Source: Leptasterias polaris (lineage: Eukaryota; Echinodermata; Asteroidea; Forcipulatida; Asteriidae). From it: 64,000 nucleotides of DNA. Both the position numbers and the translations under genes were made by a program. The stretch spans positions 1,060,501 through 1,124,500 of the forward strand of contig JAZGTN010000017.1 in the NCBI GenBank assembly GCA_037783415.1. Reading direction: 5' to 3'. Below are positions 56,936 to 64,000 of this stretch, piece after piece. How positions within the stretch are numbered: the stretch's first letter is position 1; each line of letters begins with the position of its first letter. The notes beneath the pieces are model-generated. The model was not told the origin of the DNA, did not search any database, and was given only the letters and a program-made list of their open reading frames with translations.

Positions 56936-57005
56936 CCGTACCACCGCAATAATGGCGGTATCTGCTGCCACCAAGAGTTCAAGATCGGTGAAGGATTGCT
57001 GTATA

Positions 57006-57705
57006 GAAACAACTAAACAAATTAGTCCGATTTATTTTAAGTATGGATACTAGATACTTGATCAAACAGAATTAAACAAACTGGGCATGTTAAGCGTTAA
57101 TGACCGTGTTACACAATTCAAACTAAACCATGTTTACAAACAAATTCATGACATGGCACCAGACTACCTCTATCAAAAATTCAGGAAGGTTTCAGATATG
57201 CAAAATTATTCAACAAGGGGAAGTTCCACCAATTTTATTGTTCCAAAAATAAAAGGGACAGAGTGCAATACATTTATTTATACTGGTATTCATGAATGGA
57301 ACTAACTTCGTACTAGCATCAAATGTTCTAACACGTATTGTCAATTTAAAAGGGCAGTGAAACAACATGTCTCCTCTCAATCAAGTTTTTAACAATTTTG
57401 TACCTTTTTGATTTCCATGGTTCATTTGTTCATTTTTTCCTGTGCAATTTTTTGTTTTGTATTTGATTGTTTGTCTTCGTGTTTTTTTAAGGACCCCGAT
57501 GAAAATAAGCCGTTTTATAATCAGCTTTTTGGGCTATACTTGGCTTTTAATCAGTCTCATTGTTATGTATTTTCTCTGTATGCTTGATTTTAATGCCGAA
57601 TAAAATATAAATAATAATAATAATAAATAATAATAACAACAGCATCTAAAAAAGAAGGAAAAAACCCATAGAAGCGACAAGCCACGTAGAAAAACATTAA
57701 TTATA
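57006..57705 (+). mobile_element. Truncated LINE, 3' part
   Basis: 57087-57305 encodes a LINE RT C-terminal segment (KLNHVYKQIHDMAPDYLYQK, YSTRGSSTNFIVP, YTGIHEWN), in an early-stopped frame. An untranslated region and an AATAATAAT tail at about 57600-57650 follow. Together with 48286-48341 it was one insertion, later split by the 8.66-kb transposon. Confidence 0.75.
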
Positions 57706-58003
57706 ATAATTCCCATATTTATGATAGACTTATGTGCAAACAGGGATTCTTCGATATGCCAGCCAATCTTACATCCAAAATTGTGTCTTTTTAGATAACG
57801 AATGAGAACAATAAGATCTCAATAAATTCAATTCGGTGAATGGCTACATCGAGCACATTTTGAGCGGAAACATGACGGCGGCTGAGTCTACCGGTGTTGC
57901 GTCAGATCTGTTGACGTCTACTACTACTATTGCCGAGCCACTACCTATCCAAGGTAAACCCAATGTTTACTAACTGTTGTTTAGTTATGAACATAATAGT
58001 AAA
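57706..58003 (+). repeat. Large tandem repeat unit, copy 3 (end): promoter-proximal region and exon 1
   Basis: Resumes at AATTCCCATATTTATGATAG and matches copies 1 and 2 through exon 1 and 50 bases of intron, to ATAATAGTAAAC, then diverges. The conserved 160 bases before the ATG are probably the 5' untranslated region and core promoter of the gene, but no TATA box is evident. Confidence 0.75.
57872..57953 (+). CDS. ParB-like gene, exon 1
   Basis: 27 codons plus one base, MTAAESTGVASDLLTSTTTI and so on to PLPIQ; donor GTAAAC. Start chosen because it is the first ATG, conserved in the two upstream copies. Confidence 0.7.
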
Positions 58004-61000
58004 CAAATACGCGACGTTTGCGGTTTTTCATGTAACTTCGGGGAGTTGTTTCAAATTTGCCCAATGCATTTTCTTTGGTGCTATTTACCATCGGAAAATA
58101 ATAGGAGGTAAAAGAAGCCTGTGTATAATATAAGGAACATTCTTTTATACTAAATATTTCAGCAATGGATGGAAGAGAAAAGCCAATAACAATAAATTAA
58201 GGAGAAAACTTAAACGTGCAAATTTTTTTTTATTTTTTTTTATTTTTATCAAAATTGTGGATCAATAACAAATAATTACATCAACAGGTGATTTGACCCA
58301 CTGCCCCCCCAAACTGGCTGTACGTGACTGACATGATTTCAATTCAAACCAATGGCTACGAACACACCAACATTTAGCATGTTTGTCTCTGTGTTGTGTT
58401 AACAATGATTTAAGACATTGAGTTCAGAGTGTCTTAATTCTGCCTCTCTGTCAACAACTTGCACAATGCACAATTTCTTTAGAGATGACAGAATAATTGT
58501 TGTGTGTATGATGACTCTCATCGCAATCATTGAAGGTGCCAACGAAGTTTACAAATTAAAATATGCCTGTGATAATTATCAATAATGAGGTTGCATGCTC
58601 CCTTGAACGCAAACTGCATGCGGTCGACTTGATTGAAGAAATCTTTCTATAGTATGCTCAGTGTTAATAAGAAATTTGCATATGTTTTAAATCATTTACA
58701 CAGCCAGTACGTCATCAATTGCACTTAATAGCAAAAGACGGCTGAGCGAACACGACGAAATGATCCCAGCTAAGCGTCAAGCTATTAATAACGAAAAACA
58801 CGACATCGACAAGAACATCCAGAAGAAGTATCTTGGTGAGTAAGAATTGCCATTACAAAAAGCCCGGTCATCAAGGTGAAGCAAATCTGTATCTTGAAAC
58901 TGGATGCTAATTATTGCTTCTTTGTTCTATGCTTTTCCATTACGTTTTTTTCTCTATGCAAAATCACCGTCGGTTGCAAAAATACCCCGCACCATTGACA
59001 TTTGTACCTCTTATGTGCCCCCTTACACGGAGGGCAGGGGTACCCACCCCACCCCATTGATGTCTGTGCCTCCTGTGTGCCACCTTGCACCTAGGTTATG
59101 TGTACCCAACCCCATTGATGTGTGGGCTCCCTTGCACGGAGGGCACGTGCAGCCCGCCCCAATTGAAGGTTGTGCCTCCTGTGTTCCCCCTTGCACGGAA
59201 GGCACGTGCAGCCCGCCCCAAATGATGTTTGTGCCTCCTGTGTGCCCCTTGCACGGAAGGCACGTGCAGCCCGCCCCATTGATGTTTGTGCCTCCTATGT
59301 GCCCCCTTATACACGGAGGGCACGTGCATTCTGCCCTCATTGATGTTCGTGTCTCATGTGACCCCTTTTGAAACCTGTATTATTTAGATAAAAATAACTA
59401 GACTGAAATTTTACGTTGATGAGTTTTTATGTAGTAATTTTATTGTTTTTTTAGGCCAGAAGTGAACCCTCGAAATAATGGTACTCCCTTTGTGCCACTA
59501 TAAGTTTTTCCAAATGAAATCGCTTTACACACGATAATTACAATGACAGACATTGTTATTTAGCCACTACAAATAATTTATGAACATTGAGCTATATAGA
59601 ATCTGTTGCGAGATAGAAGCTGTATATTTTTGTAGACCTACAAAACAGCGATTAATATGTGCTTCTATTCTTCACACATTTCTTTCGTTGAATCAAAGTA
59701 AAACATTGAGCTATATAGAATTTGTTGTGAGATAGAAGCTGTATATAGACCTACAAAACGGCGAACAATGTATGCTTCTATTCTTCACACATTTCTTTCG
59801 TTTAATCAAAGTTAAACATTGAGCTTTATAGAATCTATTGTGAGATAGAAGCTGTATAGACCTACAAAACAGCGAATAATGTATGCTTCGATTCTTCACA
59901 CATTTCTTTCGTTGAATCAAAGTAAAAGATGATCTCTCCTCAATCACCAGTTGTATTAAGAATTCTTAGAATAATCATTAGTGATGGACTTTTTGATAAG
60001 TATTCATCAACGGTGATGATCACTGTCTGCTAGTAAAACAATTACGCATGCAGAAGTGGGTCGGTCTCACATCATAATTTGCGTTATATTTTGAGGTTTT
60101 AACAAGTGTATCTCCAAGTCGTGCACCCAATAACTTTGACGTAGTAAACGTTTTAGAATGATTTTACACGGTTTTACATGACCATGAGAACGTCAATGTT
60201 TTTTTATAACTTTATCGATGATTGATTGTGTTCAGAAGAACAAGCTGTTCCTATATCTTCAATGATATCACCTCCAAAGGAAATGCTGCTGCGCCGTGTC
60301 TGCTCCAAGCACAAGGACAAGATCAAGGAGGGCCTTAAGAAGACACATAAGTGCATCACAGTGATTCCAGTACTTTTAATTGGAGACAAGTTCGACAAGG
60401 ACAGTGCGGACACACGTTACTACACCCTGGGGGGTAATCATCTTGTGACTGCTATGAAGGAACTCAAAGACGATTATGGGTTCCAGTGCATCAGGGCCAA
60501 TATATACAAAGGGTTAAACAGAACAGAGGCACTCCGGGTTTCCTCGCTGCACAACGAGGGGACGCACCTCACACGTCAGAGGACACTAAAGGACAATGTG
60601 AAGGTGTGTAGACGGGAGCTGTATACCCTTGCCAACCTAAAGGAATGTATCGATGAGCCGCCACCCTCAACAAAACAATGGAGAGAGCAGTGCGCAGTTG
60701 TCCTGGGAAAGACAAACCCATCTTGTAAAAAGGTACGTTTATAGAAACATCGAGAAGGGCGTACAAACATGACAATAAGAAAAACATTGTTCAGGTTTGA
60801 GTTGTGCAGGCCTGTTGAATCGTTCTTGAAGAGCAAGGGCAAGAAGTGTGTTTTTTGTTTGTTTTTGACACTTGTATGAGGAAATTGCAAATTTGGTTGT
60901 GACCCCATGTATCAGGATGTATACAAAACAATTATGGTGATGGTTTTGAAGGATGTCTTGTTCTAGTCGAGAACTTTAAAGCGTCTGTACACGTTTGGTA

Positions 61001-64000
61001 ATGACTTTGAAAATCAATGGCAATAAAAACTTACATGGTAAGAAGTACAGCAGCTTTGGGTAGTATAATTAATTTCGAGAAACTTTTCACTTCGGAGTAC
61101 TACGGTTATGGAAAAATATATCACTTTTTATGCCCCAAAATTTGAATCTGAGAAGCGTTATGGCCATAACGCTTCTCAGACTGTATATTCCCATGGAGAA
61201 TATTCTTCCTGCTTGGAAATATTCGCTCAGGTTTTTCGGTGATATCTCAAAAACGCGACCACCTTTTGAAGTGAAATTTTCACATGTTAGTTTTATTGTA
61301 TATACCTACATTAATATAGGATTAAGACAATCAGTACGCTCCGATTACCAAACGTATACAGCATCTTTAAAATGCGTGTAACTTTGAGATTTGTATGATA
61401 GGCCTAAAGTATCAAAGGTGTCATTCTCTAAGTCTATCAAATGGTTATTTTAGCTAAATATCTTTACAGGAGCGTAACACACTCGAGCCGACCTTTCAAA
61501 TGGCTCTCTACTCGAGAAGATGCTCCACTAAACTCATGAAGATCTTCAAGATCAATGAGAAGACCAAACGTTCCTGCCCCAAACAAACGGTAGGTTATGA
61601 CTGAGAAGACTGATATTACATAGTGGTATGTATGTAAATCAAATGTACGGTCCATCAGTTTGCTTTTTATCACTGGCAGTGACAATCGTCATTCCTTTGA
61701 ATGTTTCTAGGCTATGCTTACTCCTTCCGTAAATAGGTTTAATCTACACGCGATTAACCTGTGATAGTTCTATACATTCAGGTTTTGTCACGCTTTCAAA
61801 ATATAAATTACAAAATTATATAAAAATAATTGAGTATGCTACCGAAATTGTTTTCCCAAACCACACTAAAAATAATTAAAGTCAAGCTTGTCTGACTTTG
61901 AAGAACATAGTAAAAAGAAAAAAATTTACATTTTCAGAACACACCTTAACTAAAATTTAAAACGGGGGTCTTCAAATTCCATTTTCTTAACTTTGACAAT
62001 ATTTCTAACAGAACTATTTCTGTGGGAGACATGTATGGCATTTCATAATCATTTAGCGGTCAGACTGATACGAAGATAGATGAATACAATCTAAATTATT
62101 GGTGATTATGAGTTTGTGTTCACGCTTTAAAAAAATATGTCTTATTATATAGGTCTTCATGAAACTTCAGGGGCTGCAAGAGAGTTCGAAATTCGAACTT
62201 CTCTCTGATGTTGTCAGCAAAAAACATACACTTCAAGAAATGGGGAAGAAAGCCGAAGAACAGAAGAAATTGCAGGTGGTTAAAAATAAACTTGTGAAAA
62301 AGCTGGGTGTGTCTTCTTGGGAGGAAGCAGTGAAGGAATTCCCCAAGTTTACAACGAAGAAGGCACTTCAGCCACTTACAGGTATAAGGGTCCTCATCAT
62401 TGCGGGGAAAGTGCTTGTAATGGTTTGAAATTTTGATCTTTGTGAATTGTTTTTTGTGGGAAGTTTCAACCTAGTAGCAACGTATTTATTTATGCAGTCT
62501 CGTGTGCATGGAAACTAATCAATCAGGAAAGCATTTGCGATAAAGGGGGCTTTATGAACACTTTCATTTTAAATTTTTAATTTCAAGTTAACTATGTATG
62601 ACAAAGTCGAGCTTTAACGCTTTGTACATATCCGAGAGCCAGTTTGCAACTGCATTATTTATTCTCATGTAATTTTATTTAGAGTTCGCAATTAGAACAT
62701 TGTCTGTTAATCATGAAGAAGTGACACAGCCTTTTCAAAAAATATATCAGACCACAGTGTGACGTTAGCATGGTGTATGTTAAACTCGTTCTCATTGTAT
62801 GAAAGGGGTATGACGGTGATTGAAATGCCACTTAACGCACTGTTGACCGATCCAAATTATTTCCAAGTTCATTCTCCAAAAATGGAAGAGTTGCAGATTA
62901 TCACGATGCAATATTCAAGTCTCGGGTTGTAATGTACTTCATCATGCCCAGTGTATCGTGGCACAAGTTTTAACCAAAAGTAGCATTTCCAACTACTAAA
63001 AGTATGCTATTACTTTCGCAGAATGCTCCTTCAAACAAGGAACTCCTCAGCTATTCAAGGAATTCATAAATAATGCCCTAGAATGGCGTTCAAAAGGGTC
63101 CATAGAATCAGATGACACGAAACCGCCACTAGATGTAACGAACTCCGGGAAATCTACGGTTGTCCCATGCAAAGGGTTTGATGATGGAGCAGTCTTGATA
63201 ATTGCTGACATGGAGGTGGGTGTGACAATTAGCGATGCAAAACAATTTCAAAAGGACGTAGTCATGTTTTGTAATTGAGGTCTGTCTACACTGTGATCCC
63301 AGACACAATCAGACCTATTGTTCAATTGTTTTGTTTTTTAGAATAGTGCAGACTGCTTTGACAAGTTGCAAAACATAACGAAGGTGCATGGACGGGAAGG
63401 GTGCACGGTTGCAATCCAAGTATCCACTGGGACTGTATCCACTGTCAAGGCACTCCTTGTAAAGAACGGATTTCATGAGCTGGCGAGTTCTTACAAATTT
63501 TGCTCCGGGAGGAAAGGTAAGGTTAATTTGTCGGTAACAATTTACACAGGATTAATGTTTACTTGGTAAAAACAAATTGTGTAATACCTTGATCTTCGGG
63601 ACTCTCGACCAACAATTATGGCATTATTTGTCGCAACAAAAATTACGACGCAGTCGAATTATCATGAAACAAGCTAAAAACCCTCCAGAGGCTGGTACAA
63701 ATCAATGTTGCCATCTCGTACAGCTTTGAAGTTTTTTATTTGCAGCCTTTACAACGAAAGACAATTCATTAATTCGTTAAAATTGCTGACAATTGCGGAA
63801 ATTTTCGAAAGGTGTAGGTTTATCAGCAGAGTATTCAGAATTGTATTCACATTTCATTGCAGATCCGAGTATTGGTCAAATGAAGTTGGTTATCACAGCT
63901 ACGATGAAAACAACTTCAAGAGAAAATTGTACGGACATCCTTGTGACTGATGAAGACTTGATGACTCACACTATTAGGAAATACAGCGCAGACGGAGATT
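57872..64000 (+). CDS. Multi-exon gene with ParB/sulfiredoxin-like domain (partial, runs off right end)
   Basis: Eight exons with GT/AG borders and matching phases: 57872-57953, 58704-58835, 60236-60732, 61470-61589, 62153-62381, 63022-63215, 63342-63516 and 63863 onward. About 375 codons are visible with no stop. The N-terminal 70 residues are polar with a basic KRR stretch (possible nuclear signal). Exon 3 holds the ParB-like domain. Exon 5 has a Lys/Glu-rich, probably helical segment. Exons 6-8 have a hydrophobic strand (AVLIIADME) and a region reading VAIQVSTGTVSTVKALLV, perhaps another enzyme domain completed outside the window. I do not recognise the gene as a whole. If the domain call is right, a DNA-binding, NTP-binding or nuclease-like role in the nucleus is possible, but this is inference. 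Confidence 0.75.
58704..58835 (+). CDS. ParB-like gene, exon 2
   Basis: Acceptor TTTACACAG; donor GTGAGT. Only this acceptor of two nearby AGs keeps the frame open. It encodes a basic, polar stretch (SKRRLSEHDEMIPAKRQAIN). Confidence 0.72.
59000..59365 (+). repeat. Minisatellite in intron 2, about 57-60-base unit
   Basis: About six diverged units built around CCTCCTGTGTGCCCCTTGCA, CGGAGGGCACGTGCAG and CCCCATTGATGTTTGTG. GC-rich against an AT-rich intron. Long open frames on both strands here are a by-product of the repeat. Confidence 0.85.
59582..59935 (+). repeat. Tandem repeat in intron 2, about 118-base unit, three copies
   Basis: Each unit begins ACATTGAGCTATATAGAAT and ends TTTCTTTCGTTGAATCAAAG. 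Spacing shrinks (121 then 112 bases) by loss of a few bases after GCTGTATA. Confidence 0.85.
60236..60732 (+). CDS. ParB-like gene, exon 3: ParB/sulfiredoxin-like domain
   Basis: 165 codons; acceptor TGTGTTCAG, donor GTACGT. After MLLRRVCSKHKDKIKEGLK comes a strand (CITVIPVLLIG), then YYTLGGNHLVTAMKELKDDY, then a strand (FQCIRANIY), then NRTEALRVSSLHNEGTHLTR. The order (strand, GG-N-H-x-x-x-A helix, strand, short helix with EAL and N-E) matches ParB N-terminal domains, where box I is GERRxRA and box II ENxxR. It also matches sulfiredoxin, whose GGCHR loop carries the catalytic Cys. Here the Cys position is Asn, so sulfiredoxin chemistry is unlikely. Identification is by motif order only. Confidence 0.65.
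60976..61370. mobile_element. Complete TTAA-flanked MITE in intron 3
   Basis: TTAA on both sides (60976-60979 and 61367-61370). Terminal inverted repeats of about 23 bases: left AGCGTCTGTACACGTTTGGT, right the complement of AGATGCTGTATACGTTTGGT. 387 bases, no coding capacity; carries a 32-base perfect palindrome at 61148-61179. TTAA duplications point to a piggyBac-like transposase. Confidence 0.85.
61470..61589 (+). CDS. ParB-like gene, exon 4
   Basis: 40 codons, phase 0 at both ends; acceptor TCTTTACAG, donor GTAGGT. Encodes ERNTLEPTFQMALYSRRCST and a basic C-terminal part. No domain recognised. Confidence 0.72.
61590..62152 (+). other. Intron 4, nothing recognised
   Basis: AT-rich intron sequence without repeats or frames worth reporting. 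Confidence 0.6.
62153..62381 (+). CDS. ParB-like gene, exon 5
   Basis: Acceptor TTATATAG, donor GTATAA. 76 codons rich in Lys, Glu and Gln (EMGKKAEEQKKLQVVKNKLV), probably helical, followed by SSWEEAVKEFPKFTTKKAL. It may continue the helical part that follows a ParB N-terminal domain. Confidence 0.72.
62382..63021 (+). other. Intron 5, nothing recognised
   Basis: AT-rich intron sequence. No repeat, RNA gene or extra exon recognised. Confidence 0.6.
63022..63215 (+). CDS. ParB-like gene, exon 6
   Basis: Acceptor ACTTTCGCAG, donor GTGGGT. Ends in GFDDGAVLIIADME, a hydrophobic strand ending in acidic residues, of the type found at the edge of Rossmann-like sheets. Confidence 0.7.
63342..63516 (+). 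CDS. ParB-like gene, exon 7
   Basis: Acceptor GTTTTTTAG, donor GTAAGG. Encodes NSADCFDKLQNITKVHGREG then a strand and helix (VAIQVSTGTVSTVKALLVKN). No family recognised. Confidence 0.7.
63863..64000 (+). CDS. ParB-like gene, exon 8 (continues past window)
   Basis: Acceptor TTTCATTGCAG; open to the window end. Encodes DPSIGQMKLVITATMKTTSR and onward. Confidence 0.65.

Larger units (their letters stand above)
48342..57001. mobile_element. 8.66-kb transposon with RecQ-like helicase and zinc-finger gene
   Basis: Ends are a 43-base perfect terminal inverted repeat starting CAGCAATCCTTCACCGATCT (48342-48384 and 56959-57001), flanked by TATA (48338-48341 and 57002-57005). Similarity between the two ends continues inward: 48560-48705 is the complement of about 56340-56495. 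Cargo is a RecQ-like helicase (plus strand) and a zinc-finger protein gene (minus strand), tail to tail. Helicase plus a large unknown protein and a short duplication suggests the Academ/AcademH type, but this rests on memory of that group. Both genes are broken, so the copy cannot move itself. Confidence 0.8.

Noticed and set aside
58904..59371. 155-codon frame of CVPPCTEG-type repeats in intron 2
   Set aside because: A minisatellite with a unit length near a multiple of three; both strands are open, and the frame lies between well-defined exons.

Overview
The window looks like a piece of an animal nuclear genome: AT-rich, made mostly of nested transposable elements, with one spliced gene running off its right end. 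Nothing bacterial is seen (no operons, tRNA, rRNA or CRISPR). My best guess is an echinoderm, possibly a sea star. The basis is two Ty3/gypsy elements with integrase ahead of reverse transcriptase (the Gmr1 type, described from deuterostomes), and short TTAA-flanked repeats that look to me like ones abundant in sea-star DNA. The second point is recollection, not a search.

Region 1 (1-19082) is a stack of nested retroelements. Element A (1121-19082) is a decayed gypsy element. Its 5' LTR is truncated, its RT is deleted, and a solo LTR of its own family sits in its pol (TSD TGAT). Element B (6296-18885) is inserted in A's 3' LTR with a clean 5-bp duplication (GTTTC) and LTRs that differ at only a few sites. 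B in turn carries two LINE fragments (9434-10958 and 11279-12494, the second with TSD GGAAGT). It also carries a 3451-bp TA-flanked DNA element (14257-17707) whose ends are packed with GGGTCA/TGACCC motifs, and which contains its own 915-bp fold-back element.

Region 2 (19083-58003) is built from three large direct repeats: copy 1 at 19083-24587, copy 2 at 27966-39260, and copy 3 at 43306-48285 plus 57706-58003. Each contains the upstream region and first coding exon of the gene in region 3. Copies 2 and 3 are closer to each other than to copy 1. LINEs have entered the array repeatedly: 25115-27278, 32198-34072, 34200-36123, 39311-43305, and 48286-48341 with 57006-57705. The last LINE was split by an 8.66-kb cut-and-paste-type transposon (48342-57001, 43-bp TIRs, TSD TATA). 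That transposon carries a broken RecQ-like helicase gene on the plus strand and, tail to tail, a broken zinc-finger protein gene on the minus strand. The helicase is itself interrupted by a hAT-like element that contains another fold-back element with a 15-bp target duplication.

Region 3 (57872-64000 and beyond) is a gene with at least eight exons, consistent splice sites and matching phases. Its exon 3 encodes a domain that resembles the ParB/sulfiredoxin fold. This is the only locus in the window that looks like an intact host gene. Its promoter and first exon have been amplified in tandem upstream without the rest of the gene.
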